Assembly (NCBI GenBank): GCA_009760855.2
Contig: WPIO01000008.1
Location: forward strand, 7,261,001 to 7,325,000
DNA length: 64,000 nt
Source of the DNA: Cristatella mucedo
Lineage: Eukaryota; Bryozoa; Phylactolaemata; Cristatellidae
Direction: 5' to 3'
The position numbers were made by a program, and so were the translations under genes. The notes beneath the pieces are model-generated. The model was not told where the DNA came from, searched no databases, and saw only the letters and a list, made by a program, of their open reading frames with translations. This document shows positions 22,158 through 33,434 of this stretch, one piece after another (the stretch's first letter is position 1; each line of letters opens with the position of its first letter).

Positions 22158-22523
22158 CTCGTGCAATAATTGTACTAGAATGTGGTATTAAATATTTTCG
22201 AGAAGCGTCTCGAAGCGCCAAAGCACAAAAACAGCACCTGCACCCGCCCGCGCTGGTTCGGACCAATAGTTGAGGTGCTCTCCCCGACCAAGGTAAAGAT
22301 GAATGGACTTAATGACCGAGGTCGTGGGCTCGAGCCCCGTGGCATATGCGATGCGCCTGAACAAAGATTAAGCTATCTTATGGCGCTATACAGATGAATT
22401 ATATTTAAATATATTTCATTTATATAGCAGTTGAAGTCACAGGATTTTCAGGCTGAGTCTTCATCTTCCAACACTTCAACTGGCCTTTCTGCAGCTGAAT
22501 GCCATCGGCATAGAAGTCTCTAC
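22158..22523 (+). repeat. Duplicated block (copy 2) with SINE A at 22255-22400
   Basis: Counterpart of 16449-16813. The SINE inside has CCAATAGTTGAGGTGCTC, GGTCGTGGGCTCGAGCCCC and the tail AAGATTAAGCTATCTTATGGCGCTATAC. The B-box is better preserved than in copy 1. Confidence 0.75.
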
Positions 22524-23712
22524 AGCTGGTTACCCTACTACTGCTACGTTAACTTGTAAAATTCAAGCAGCGGCATAAGATTTTTAACTTTTTCTACGGC
22601 TAGTGATTGAATGTTTGCATGCGTGTCTCTGATTTTTACGCTGATGGGATTTAGGTATTTCCTGCCCGCCACGAGTTGGCGTAAACCAGGTGCGTCCAGA
22701 TCCGTCGTCACTCGATCATACCTTGGCGTCTTTTTTGCGACATGAACAGTCATCACCTAGGTTGCCGGTATAATCGTGCCGAGTTCTCGCTTGTATCGCG
22801 AGAAAAATGTTATCCATCTGCCACGGCGTGCACACCTTGCTTGTCAAGCGTGACGCGCGGCTGCGTGAGCACGAATTTCGGGCTCACGTCCGGGTCGTCC
22901 GCCCGCGATATACCAGACCGACGTCTCGGCCTCACTACCACCCTTCGGCGGTTTTCTCTCACGTTTTCCTAACGTGCATACGTCTCCTCTCACTTTCCTC
23001 AATGCCGAGCTGTCTGGCAATAGCCACGGTAAACGGAAATATCTTTATGTTGATAAATATTCTTATAAGCATGACGGCCAAGCCAGAAAATGTGCGCGCT
23101 GCAGTTGGCTTTGACTTAGAAATACGTCGTCAAAAACTATTCGCCAAAAGACTAGTAGAGACTTGCGCGTCATTATGACATGTGCCACTACTTAGTGGAG
23201 CGTCGTAAGAGGCCATCGTCTTGGATGGCTATCGCCTCACTGTCAACGAATTGAGACACCAACAGCCCGGTACTGCGCTTTCATTCGCTGTGCTCCGCCT
23301 AATGCATCTTGTGCCGCTTGCAGCATGCGCGCGGTTCACTATCGCTCTCGCTTTGGCTCCGGATCGCCATCTTGGATTAGACTCTCGACGACCCCACGAC
23401 ATTCTCAAATTTCTTCAACGGCTGAAGGAATTCGGCGATTTCGTATTTTGAAGTTATTACTTTGCTCGCAACAACCGCTACAGGCTTCGCATACCTGTGG
23501 GTACACTCAGCCGTTCAGCGGCGCCACGCTTCAGAGGGCCGAGTGTGAGAGTTATCGTCCACCAGTCCGGAGCAGCGTCAGCTGAGCAGCGGACACGGCC
23601 CAGGTCGCCAGCCATAGCACATGTACTGAGTGGCAGCTCACATCCGGTTGCACTTAAAACGAACTCGTGCATTCACACAGTACTCCAGGATGCGGGTGGA
23701 GAACGCAAGCGG
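22524..23712. other. Unassigned sequence
   Basis: No gene supported. Several short plus-strand frames (22807-23178, 23221-23451) lack splice sites or motifs that I recognise. No similarity to 16814-17940 was seen. Confidence 0.3.
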
Positions 23713-26360
23713 AAATATAAAGCCGAGGCTCGACGCCCTGCGTTGAATTTCGTAGAGCGGTAGCCTCGCTAGCTTGAGCGCCGGACCGGCAACCCGACTG
23801 ACTCGTTCTCCGCTTGCAATGGCGAAACATTTTCAGTATCCCAACAAAAGACCCTCGGTCGGTCTATACTTATTTCGATTGCCCGTGCGGAAGAGATGAA
23901 ACGATTAGAAGAATGTCGGTCAAGAGAGGAGCAATGCTCTGGCGGCGAAGCGCCCAGGCTTGCTCCAGGCTTGCTCTCGAATTCGCGCAGCACTATTTAT
24001 TAAAACGGACAACGTACACAAGCGGTATGCATTCCTATCGTGTCTTACAGGGTATTCTTGTTAGTTTGAGACATTGACCACTGTCGTGGCTGCGAGGCGT
24101 GAAACGACGGGTCACCCGACCGCACTCGTCGGCGTCGCTAAAATAACGGCAAGCCACCATCCTGTGAGTTCCCCGTCTTTGGACTTCAATCAAGCACTGG
24201 ACGATTCTGTCGTGGCCGTCTTAGCGAAAGAGTGGCGAACTTTTCGCGCCACACCGTTCAACGAATGCGCATGCGCACAGGCACCTTCCGCTGCATTGGC
24301 TGGAGCCGGGTGAACGGCCATCCTACGCGGCCAGCGTTTGCAGCAGCAACAGCAATACATCGCCAGCGTCTCGCGCCACAGAGGGCGCTGGGCTCGCGCC
24401 AAGAACAGAGGCAGCGCGATGTAGCTCAGGACGCTGCAAGTCGCCAGGAAAGCGTAGACGGGCTCGGCGCCTCTGCACACGCTGAGCGGCAGCATCGGCG
24501 CGCCGACGCTCGCTCGACAGAACGGAATAAGCTGCATGGCGGCGCAAAACGGCAGCACCAGCAGCGCGAACGCGACGATAGCCACCGACGTGTTCACCGC
24601 GGTCTTGGTCGCCGCCCTCGCGGCTCTCGCCGCCAACCGCTCAGCAGCCAGCGGCGCGGCCGAGCGCCGAGATGCTAGCATCGACCAGTCGCGCCGGCTT
24701 CTCGCGCACAGGCCGGCGGTGACGCCGAGGCAGAGCAGGATGGAGCCGAGATACGTCGCCATGGTTGCTGGACTGTAGACCCTGTAGCCATTGCAGGCCG
24801 TGACCAGCTGTGGCCCGCCCGAAGGATGCACCGAGCTGACTGCGGACATCGCCGAGACGGCCACGCTCAGCATCGCCACGGTCACGCCGGCGACAGCGAA
24901 AGCGCAGCACGTGCTAGCTCGGGCGGCGACGCGGCGGCCCGGCTCGGCGGCAGCGGCCGCCGCAGCCGTTGCCGCCAAATAGCGATCGACGGCGAGAAGC
25001 GGCAGCAGATGCACGAGGAACAGATCGTACGACTCGAGCAGGACGAGCACGGCAGTGCACCCGCCCGGGCTCAGCGCGAAGAAAGCGGCGCTAGCCGTCG
25101 GAGCCGCAACAACGGAGGCGGCGGCCAATGCGTCTGGCTCGCCGCCTCCGGCCACGACGGCGCTGCGGCCGACCGCCTGCAGCACGCCGTCCGCCGCTCC
25201 GAGCGCGAGGAGGCAGCGCAGGAGCGGGCTGAACAGCTCGCGCGCGGCGCGCCTCCTCCAGTAGACGGCGGCCACGAGACCGTTGGTGGCCACAATCGCC
25301 GCGCCGCCGATCGCCACGCTCAGCAGCTGCGGCATTACGCTCGGCGGTTGCTGCGCCGACGCCAAGCCACTCGCGGTGGACTCTTCGTCGGCCGGCGCCG
25401 TTGAGGCATCGCCGGCGGCAGCAGAGGCGGAAGCCGACATGGCGCTGGCGGAGCGGTGGAGGAGGGGTGCCGCACCCACCACCGCGGCCTCTGCAGCAGT
25501 TCCCTCTGATGAAGGTTCTGCGCGCAGTCGGTGCTCGATCTGCGTTCGCCGACCTGGCTGGCTGGCCGGCGGATGGCCTAGTCGGTGGCGGCGACGGCTG
25601 ACAGAGCTCCGACGAGACGTCGCACCGCCGTCCCACTCGCCCTCCGGTTGCAGGTCTCCGGTGGCGGCGCTAGCTCCCGGCGAAGGTTGAGGACGCAGCG
25701 AGAGCGGCGACGGTGGCTGCTCTCGACGGCCGCGCAGCACGCCCTCTCTCACGCGCGACGCGGCGACGTATGAGCGAGCAGTCGTTCGACGACCGGTCAC
25801 ACCCGTCACTTCCGCACCGAGTCGCGCAGGCGCCCTCCGGTAGCGATTAGCGCGCGCCGGTGGCGATCCATTCGGGTCGATGAACGCGCGCGAACGTCTT
25901 TATTTCCTCGGCGTCCGCATTTATCCGGCGGCGATGCGACGGCTGGTCGTCGGGCCCAACGACCACTCGCTCTCGCCGTTCATGGAGCTGCCGCCGCCGA
26001 CGCCTCCGTTGCCAAAATCACAGCTGCCGACAGTAGGAGTAGACCTGGAAAAACGCACCAGACAAACGTACGAGAACGTCCGTTCGAGCGCGTGGCTTCG
26101 ACGATGTGAAGAGTTGGTGTGGCCAGACAGAAATGAGGCTTTCGTAGGCAGGCAGTGAACATTTAAGCGCGTTGTAGTGCGATGCGAGTCCTGGTGCACT
26201 AATTCGCTCATCTTTCTTCCTCCACAGCAGGACTCGTTTATTTAATTGAGTTTTCTCGGTACTGGACGCACGTACACTTAAAGGTTCGCTGACATTTCAT
26301 CGGAAAGCCAACGGTCGTAGCTAGGTCAAATCACCTCCAACCAAGCCGGGTGCGCGTAGT
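23713..26360 (-). repeat. Segmental duplication, copy 2
   Basis: Paralogue of 17944-20400. It carries an extra ~25-bp segment (CGCTTGCAATGGCGAAACAT region, about 23811) in the 3' flank. Homology can be followed to CATTTCATCGGAAAGCCAACGG (about 26295), matching 20345. Confidence 0.88.
24190..25440 (-). CDS. Orphan rhodopsin-like GPCR, copy 2
   Basis: Predicted 416-residue paralogue of the 18406-19638 receptor, intronless and intact. It shares all landmark residues: N in TNGLVAA, D in LGAADG, DRY, the two extracellular Cys, LLVLP in helix 6, and the degenerate helix 7 followed by CCCCC. From helix 5 to the C terminus I count only two substitutions against copy 1 (NTSV for NTSA, PFCA for PFSA). 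The N-terminal half has many, including a longer loop before helix 3 (LAAASVVAAPT) and changes in extracellular loop 2 (ACNGYR for GCHGYK). Divergence is thus concentrated in extracellular parts. An AATAAA lies at 23996-24001. An intact frame in both copies argues that both are used. Confidence 0.85.
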   Translation of the reverse strand: MSASASAAAGDASTAPADEESTASGLASAQQPPSVMPQLLSVAIGGAAIVATNGLVAAVYWRRRAARELFSPLLRCLLALGAADGVLQAVGRSAVVAGGGEPDALAAASVVAAPTASAAFFALSPGGCTAVLVLLESYDLFLVHLLPLLAVDRYLAATAAAAAAAEPGRRVAARASTCCAFAVAGVTVAMLSVAVSAMSAVSSVHPSGGPQLVTACNGYRVYSPATMATYLGSILLCLGVTAGLCARSRRDWSMLASRRSAAPLAAERLAARAARAATKTAVNTSVAIVAFALLVLPFCAAMQLIPFCRASVGAPMLPLSVCRGAEPVYAFLATCSVLSYIALPLFLARAQRPLWRETLAMYCCCCCKRWPRRMAVHPAPANAAEGACAHAHSLNGVARKVRHSFAKTATTESSSA

Positions 26361-26437
26361 CCAAAAAGCATTGGCGTGGAAACATGAAGAGAGTGCAATT
26401 AAAAAGGCAACGACGGCGGCAGTGGAAATGGCGAAAG

Positions 26438-26540
26438 TTCAAGGTCGTGGGCTCGAGCCCTGTGGCATATGTGAAGCGCCCTACCTTAAGAGATTAAGTT
26501 CTCGTAGGGTGCTATACAAATGAATAATATTTAAGGTGCA
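26438..26540 (+). mobile_element. SINE family A, 5'-truncated
   Basis: Starts at AAGGTCGTGGGCTCGAGCCC (B-box) and runs through GTGAAGCGCC, AGAGATTAAGTTCTC and GGGTGCTATACAAATGAAT. The A-box half is missing. Confidence 0.7.
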
Positions 26541-27942
26541 CGAGCGCTGACACTGTTCCAACGTCAGCGTTCGTCAGAACGTCATTACAAACCGCGGCCA
26601 TGTCATCTCGGACGAACGTACAGACTTCACCCCTGACTGAATGGGGAGCGCTTAACTGGACAGAACTGAATTTCATATCTGAGAGCGCAGATATTAGGCG
26701 ACTTCGGACGCTTCGCTACCAGCTGCCTATTCTGTTGGACGAACAGAGTTCAGGGGAAAGAGCGATAGTTAGACAGCGAAGTTTGCTGGATTATAGAGAT
26801 GTGTCTTAAATTGCCTAGAGTAGAAGTCTAGTGCAAAGAATAGATATCTTTAGAAGATGAGTTCAGTACAAAGAAGAAGCAAAATATGGTAGAAGCGAGG
26901 CACGGATTGAAATGGAGAGCCAGAATCTGCGGCTGGAGAGCAGATAACGAAGCGGCGGGGGCGGCGCGCGATCTGCAGTTGTGCGCTCACTCCGTAGTCT
27001 GCTACCTAAGTAGCAAAGACACTCGAAGTTTTTCCATCAGATTAGTGAAAGAAGGTGATAACTACGCTCCTTAGTATTCAGAGGATGTGTACCCTAGCAG
27101 GTCATGAGATATTAAGTTAGCTCAACTCTGCTAAGTCCAGACGGCATGAATAACCAATCTGTCCTGCATTACAATTCAACGTAGAGATCATTTCGCACAC
27201 ATCATGGGAGGCTTGTTGCCTTCTTACTTAAAGTCCGATCTGGCAGCCTAATTAAAAAAAGTCATTCATATGGGCTATGCGGTACATGCTGTGCGTGCTA
27301 CTGTGACTGGCAAAATTTATAGATCTCAGTCTGTAACTCTACAGAGCCGCAAATACCAAGTGGTCGTTAAGCTTAAGTGATTTCTACTTTGCGCACCCGC
27401 AGCCTGTGCAGCTTTAGCGGGCATAGGGTTGCAATCAGACTTTCTCACAAACTATGGAGGGGGTGTGAGAAACCTAGCTGAGTCAGATGGACAGGTAAGG
27501 TAGTGAATATCGTAGAAGTAGCAGCGCATGATGTCGGTAAAAGACGTGCCTTAAGTCGGAAGCTGGAGGAAATATGACAGGGTGGTGCAAGAAGTGTGGA
27601 AGTGAGTTCCACTACCCTCGACCGGCAGTACCTTTGCTTCTATTGTCAACTTTTTTAGAACAAGAATAGAACCCTGGTGAGTGCTGGGAAGCCATCGAGG
27701 CATACTGTCTGGAGCTGCGGTCGCCTCTGAAAACTGCAGCGCCGTCGAATTCTCACGCTCCGTGGCTGCTGGATGCCGACCTACGATTACGACCAGCAGT
27801 AGTATTTTGCTACTAGGTGTCACTTGAAAATTCCCCCCCCTTAAACTGCAACGCCCGCCGAAGTACAGATACGATCGAAGCGATGTCCTCGTATCTGGCC
27901 GCCGACGGCACAACGACCGTAAGGCATGTATGTTTGGTGAGC
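26541..27942. other. Unassigned sequence
   Basis: No gene supported. Part of it (about 27320-27700) resembles a decayed LINE family B end on the minus strand: CTCAGTCTGTAACTCTACAGAGCCGCAAATACCA, CTCACAAACTATGGAGG and GTAGTGAATATCGTAGAAGTAGCAGCGCATGATG align loosely with the family UTR. Confidence 0.4.
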
Positions 27943-28100
27943 CGTGATGGCGCATTAGGTAAGGCGGTTTCTTCTCGCGACCTCGGTCCCGATGTCGTGG
28001 GTTCGAATCCTGCGGCGAGCGATCCTTTATCATTACTATAAGCTGCCGTAAAGGCTCTTCTGTCGCAATACAAAAGAGGCTGTTAAATCAGCTAGTATTT
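27943..28100 (+). mobile_element. SINE family B, best copy
   Basis: Begins GAGCCGTGATGGCGCATTAG. The A-box region is TAGGTAAGGCGGTT and the B-box is GGGTTCGAATCC at 27998-28009. A GGCTCTTCTGTCGCAATAC tail follows with AAAGAGGCTGTTAAATCAG. The head resembles a tRNA with the D-arm and T-arm motifs about 40 bp apart. I read it as a SINE because related copies share its non-tRNA tail. Confidence 0.75.
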
Positions 28101-30783
28101 AATTTATGTACGTTGCACTAGAGCTTAATTGGGCACTGTCGTCTCGTCGATCGGTATACCAGGCAACAATGACGGACGCCAAGCGGCACTAAGCTGTCGT
28201 GCTAGCCGCATCTCGGCTCGAATTATCTGAGCGAGTGCATCCGAATAGCGAGTAATTATCATGATGACAATAATAAATGCGGGTGAAATTGTAGCTGCAA
28301 GGAATTAGTTGCAGAATTGCTGCTGCTGCTGAAATTGTAAAATTGCACCGCACCCGACATGCCGACCGGGCTTCGCCGTCGGCCGCTTCGATTCTTAGTC
28401 GGCCGCTTCGATTCACCGCCGAGGCAATTTCCTTGAGCTCCTCACGCGTTCATGGGAAAGTGCGGCGTCGAGATCGTGGCCGTCGCGTTCGAGGAGGCCT
28501 GCGGCGGCGGCTATTGGCCTCTCAACTTAATCTCAAACTAATCACTCGCTGTCGAACAGTCTTGGCACTACAGCCTGTCATCGGGTGCACTTGCTGCACT
28601 TCAACCACCCAGAAGGCTCAGCTGATGCGAGTCAGCCAGTCATTTCTGATGCTGCCAGCATAGAGGTCGTCTGGCTGTCGACTCCTGACCCACTCACTCG
28701 CTTCTCACGGCGCCATGTCCGAGCCAGACAGTGCCGGATAGCGCCGGATGGTGCACAGGAGCGTCTGTCCGGGCCGGATGTGGTGCTCCTCTTCGCTCGA
28801 TCTTCTTCTTACTCTCTGCAATCGACGATTATTTTGCCTCAGAGCATCGACTTATCCTATCCAACGTAATTCTAACAAGCCCCGAAGAGCAGGCTCCGCG
28901 TTAACCGGCCGCGACATCGCCGGACATCGACATCTTACACGAGCACGCTTACACGAGCCTTGTTCTTATGCGTCTCGACGGCGAGTAAGGCGAGGCTGCA
29001 TTGCTGCATTGCTGCACGAGACAAGACGCTCGATGTGAACGAGAAGGAGCAGCTGGTGCGCTTGTGAGCCATTCGTTCAGGTCAATACCTGAGCACTTCG
29101 CGATCAATCCATCGACGCGAAAAACACGTGACAAGCATAGTCCGTGCGCTGCCACCGTCGACATTCCTCAGACGAATCGCCGTTGTGATTCACGAGCTAT
29201 TCTGACGCAGACAGCGTCAACCGCCAAAGCCGAACGTGCGTGTTCAGCGTATTAAAAAACTTGTCAAATACACGCCTTCGAATGATGCGATTGGGTGCGA
29301 ACTGCGGCCGAAACGACCTCGACGGTGACAAACGATAAGATCATCGCTTGCACTCAATGTCTATATGCCTTGCAGCTGCCGCCGCTCTCAAGTATCGAAT
29401 AAAAGACTTGTGATGTCGAAAGCTGTTTTGTCTGAGCCGCCACCGTTCGCGCTACGCACTTTGGCTTCTCCTCTGCGCCGATCCTCAAACGGATTGGACT
29501 TGAGCTCGCATAGTAGCAGTTTGATTGGTCAGTTCGACTCAGCCGATTGTTCGTAACTCTACCCCGTCCATTTCGCCTTGGCCTCATGACCCCACCGCAT
29601 TCGGACATTTCGCAGAGCCAGACGAGCTGAAAGAAGAGCGTCGCGCTTCGACAAGACGCCAGAAGCGCTGGGAGTACTTGGCGATTGTACAAGCCGGCGC
29701 ACCCTAGCGGTGGCGAGTCTCTCAGTGCGCTCAGAAGTGACTGGACACGAAGCTGAGAGCGAAATCGTACAGCGATAGTGCCGCTATTACAATCGCTGCC
29801 GAGAAAGGCTATCCGCGAACCGCCCGCGCAAGAATCGTGCCGTAACCTGTCATATTGATACAATGCTTGGTGCTACTATTGCTGCGAACCTGAGAGACTT
29901 GGCTTCGGACTGTCTCGTTCGCATAAACTCCTCGTCACGCTGCAGCTGGCGAGTTGGAGACCACTGCGACCACCCACGTGACTGATATTGTTAGAACTAG
30001 CGCGTCGTAGCACAGCTAGCAAATCGTAGAAGCAGCGTCAAATGCCAGCACGTTCGCGGGCAATAACTGGACGCAGCCGCAGACCATAACATCGACTAAT
30101 TAGGATGCCCCTTGAAGCGTCTGCACGAGTCCAGCGGCTCAGGTCGAAGACCCCCATTTGAGCCCGATGGCAGTAACCTGGGTTACCGAATTTCCGGAAG
30201 TAGAACCGCAATTAATTAATTATTTTGCTGATAGCTGCTTTAGAAAAATATAGCGTTTCTAAGTCGAAAACGCCGTTGACCTGATTCAGGAGCAGCATCG
30301 TCAGAATCGTGCCTAAGTAACCGGAAGAACTATGTGTGCGAGAGCTCAGTGAAAGGATGCACGCTACGGTTGGCTACAGCTGATAGTGAGGACGAAGGCC
30401 CTGACAATATTGGCGCGCCGTTGGCGGCGGCATCCGATACGGCGCAGACTCGTAGCAGAAAAAAAGAGCAACAGCGAAGAAGGCTGCTCCTGGCGTGCGG
30501 ATGCGCTCTGTGGGGCGCCCGAAGAAGGTATCAGCGGTTGTCCCAAATCAGCTATCAATCTTGAGCTATTTCTCGAAAAAATAGGCTCAATTTTCGTGTT
30601 TGAGCCCTGGACCCTAGCCCTGGATCTGGTCAGCCGCTTCGCACTTGCGCAATAAAAATAGTCGCTTTCGAAATCACTGCCTTTCTGCTGACGAAAAGAA
30701 CTCGACGAGGCCGACATTTTTAGCCTGTTTGCTTATAATTTGGACCAATATTCAGGTAGTTATCGCAGTCCTCGCACACCAGG
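28101..30783. other. Unassigned GC-balanced sequence
   Basis: Several overlapping open frames on both strands (longest 29354-29863, minus, 169 codons) lack homology, a convincing start or splice sites. TGCTGCTGCTG occurs at about 28320. I see nothing I can name. Confidence 0.3.
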
Positions 30784-30797
30784 GTTACCATGGTAAC
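30784..30797. promoter_or_regulatory. RFX X-box palindrome
   Basis: GTTACCATGGTAAC is a perfect 14-bp palindrome fitting the RFX X-box (GTNRCC-AT-RGYAAC). A further half site, GGTTACC, follows at 30801-30807, and another lies near 30181. In animals RFX factors use X-boxes to control ciliary and other genes. The site lies 3' of the 31112-33055 minus-strand exons and no plus-strand gene is evident, so its target is unknown. Confidence 0.45.
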
Positions 30798-31111
30798 TCG
30801 GGTTACCACCATCGGGCTCATTTATCGCACTGATTCTGCTACGCGTGCGTGCATATATTGCGTCACAAATATTCAGGCAACAGGCTACGACGCTCCTAAT
30901 CTCGCCGCACGCGAACAGCGAATAAACTCTGCTGGCAGAAACAGCATCCAACAGCTGACTGTATACCAGTGTTTCCCTATTGCAGGCTGAGCAAATAATA
31001 CCCCTATCGGACGAAATAATCTAAATCGGCGAGCCACTAGACCTGGTCACTGGTGCTAGTATAGATCGCTCGTAAAATAGTTCTGCGAGTGGTTTCCTGT
31101 AAGCCTAGTCT

Positions 31112-31340
31112 CTATTTCTTCTGGCTCTTCCTGCGGGTCTCCTTCTGCGCCTTGTTATGCTGGCGGCACGTGTATTTAGATTGAGGTTGCATAAATAGTA
31201 GTGTTGTAGTCAGATAGTTACACGTGCGGCAGTAATTTGGATCGGCTTGGGCCACTGCCGGCAGGGTGTACCGCAGAGGCGGCTGGGGGCTTGGGGCGCT
31301 CAGTGACTGCTCCACGACCTTAGCGAGGGGAGTTTCGATG
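31112..31340 (-). CDS. Terminal exon of an unrecognised gene
   Basis: Minus-strand exon of 229 nt with a strong acceptor (pyrimidine-rich CTCTCTCCCGCGTCAG) and stop TAG at 31112-31114. It encodes 75 residues: a Pro-rich stretch, then DPNYCRTCNYLTTTLL, a Cys-His pair (TCRQH) and a very basic end (KETRRKSQKK). The CxxC plus C-x2-H spacing could bind a metal. It starts needing one base to finish a codon (phase 2), which matches the donor phase of the exon at 32844-33055. I do not recognise the family. Confidence 0.45.
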
Positions 31341-32689
31341 CTGACGCGGGAGAGAGCGGCGGATGGGGGCTGTCGTGCTGCCGAGCCGCCTCGAGGAGAG
31401 AGCTTTCCACGTCGGTTTGCAATAAAAGCCGTTTCCACCACAGCACGCAGCAAACTTCACTAGTTAAAAAAGTAAAAAGTTAAAAAAAAAACTTGAAATA
31501 CCATGCTCCTTTAATTAGCGCTGGCCTCTTGGAACGACGTGCGCACATTTCAAATCGAGGAACGGGAGGCGGGGCAAGGGCAAGGACTTCGAAGCGAGTG
31601 GAGAAACCCCGTGCTCTTCTGAAACCAGCAGAGAACCCCTTAATGGTGGAAAAGGAAGCTTACGCACCTCAACGCCTCAGAGACCGCGCGGCCTGCAGCG
31701 TGTCGCTGCTTAATCCCCAGGAGCGACCATGAACGCGGACAGTGGCGGACACTAGTCATTCCGGGCTGCCGTCCTGAGAGCCGAGCCAGTTGCCCAACGG
31801 AAGTAGGGTCGGAGAAAGCCGCGGCGCATCTTCCCGGTGGACTGACGGGAGCCTAGTCAAAGTACCGCAAGCCGCCACAGCCGTACCAAGACGACGACCT
31901 AGCGATAGCCGTGCTGAGGAATGCTACTTTGTTCAGCGTTTCCGCGTCTGCAGCCGGCAGGCCTACGGCTTTTCGTGTTTTAGCCGCTTCTGTCGCTTTG
32001 CTGCTCGTAATAAGATGCTGCTACACAACTGCACGGTACCCGGACTGCCCGCGCGCATAAATACATTTACGAGGTCAACTACGGTGCGTAAGAAGGATTG
32101 CTGTCAGGAGTCTGAAAACCGAATCTGTCTGCAGTTTGACTGGAAAAGCGCGAGTGTGGTGAACGAAGTTGCGTGACTGCTCCCTGTATGGGAGGCAGCC
32201 TTTGGTGCTAGGCTCTCCTGAGAGTAAGGGATAGGTATTCGAAGTGTTTTTGTCTAGATAATTTCCAAGGTACTTGGGCGTGGCGGATAATGAGACGTCT
32301 AGTGAGCGGAAATTAACAATGCTAAGTTATCCATGCACACGGTTCTAGATAATTGATTCTTCAACTAGGTCTGGCATTGTTATGACTTTCCTGCGCATAT
32401 AGTTATTTTTCTTTCTCTCTCAGCCATCTCATTTCCCACTTAATGCAATTTCCTTTGCTTCATTTTTAATTCGAAGCGGCACCTCGGAGCGAGGATATAC
32501 CGAAGTAACGCAAGCGTACAAGCGTACGTGAGGAATGGCGGATCGGGGGGCTAAATATCCTCGAATGGACTAGAACCGTTCAAACGCCGACCGTGTGCGG
32601 GGCAGACGTAGTGCCAGAGAACGGCAACCTTCGTTCCTACGCTCTTAGATGTGCTGGAGAATCTTCCACAATAGCATTGCATCGACTGC

Positions 32690-32770
32690 AGATTTATACC
32701 GTACCGTATATTTATATTTACCGTACCGTATATTTACCGTATACCGTAAATTTATACCGTACACGGCGTA
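32690..32770. repeat. Degenerate TACCGTA repeat
   Basis: ACCGTACCGTATATTTA and TACCGTATATTTACCGTATA variants repeat for about 75 bp. It is a low-complexity tandem repeat with no coding sense. Confidence 0.7.
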
Positions 32771-32843
32771 CCTCAATACTCGCTCAGCCCACGATTTGCC
32801 ACGCTAATGACTTATGATCTGCGTCCAGGAGCATGCGCCCTAC

Positions 32844-33055
32844 CAGTTGCATCTGCATTGGCAGCGCTCAACAGACGAAAGCGTTCTTTCTGGCGCCAAG
32901 ACAAAGCGCGGGCAGAGTGCACCAGGCCGCATGAGGCTACGCACAAACTCGTCGGCAGTACGGAAGTGCAACCGCAAAACTACGTCATTCAGCGCCACTG
33001 CTCCGCGCCCGTTCACTTGTGGCTGCACTAGATGCACCTCCGCAGTAGCGACTAT
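32844..33055 (-). CDS. Upstream exon of the unrecognised gene
   Basis: Minus-strand open stretch of 212 nt between a possible acceptor (ACTGCCAG, weak) and a donor ACTG/GTAGGG. It reads VATAEVHLVQPQVNG, then RLHFRTADEFVRSL, then CQCRCN. It starts in phase 0 and ends in phase 2, joining the 31340 exon in frame through a Cys codon. The mixed hydrophobic and charged pattern looks protein-coding. It was not matched to a known family, and the acceptor and exons further upstream are uncertain. Confidence 0.35.
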
Positions 33056-33434
33056 CTGGCAGTCTCCAAAATGAATTTATTATAGTCTGGGTTCTCTGCA
33101 CGCGACTCCTTTCTATCCATTAAAGAATCACGCGCAATTACAATACAAATGGCCTTCGTCGGGTTTCAATTAATAACTCCATCGCGTTTGCTGTCCCAGA
33201 GTAAAGTCAAGAGTGAGCGAACCAACAGCCTTATTTGCTGTACACAGCGACAGGACAGCCTTAGTGACTTCACCCCGCTTGCAACTAATTAAAGACAGTC
33301 GGCTGCTGCAGACTTCACGCCTTCGACGTGGTCAAGTCTGTAGCACCATATATATCACCGGACTAGAAGTAAAGTAATCGCAGACGCTAAGCCGTGAAAA
33401 AAATTCTTTGTAACTGACTGAGACCAATAAGGTC
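33056..33434. other. No gene seen
   Basis: Intron or spacer candidate upstream of the 32844-33055 exon. No exon or repeat was recognised. Confidence 0.3.

Noticed and set aside
27943..28030. Functional tRNA gene
   Set aside because: The A- and B-boxes are present, but the same unit with a non-tRNA tail occurs at several other places, so it is a SINE.
29354..29863. 169-codon minus-strand frame
   Set aside because: No clear start context, splice sites or recognisable motif, and the opposite strand is equally open in places.
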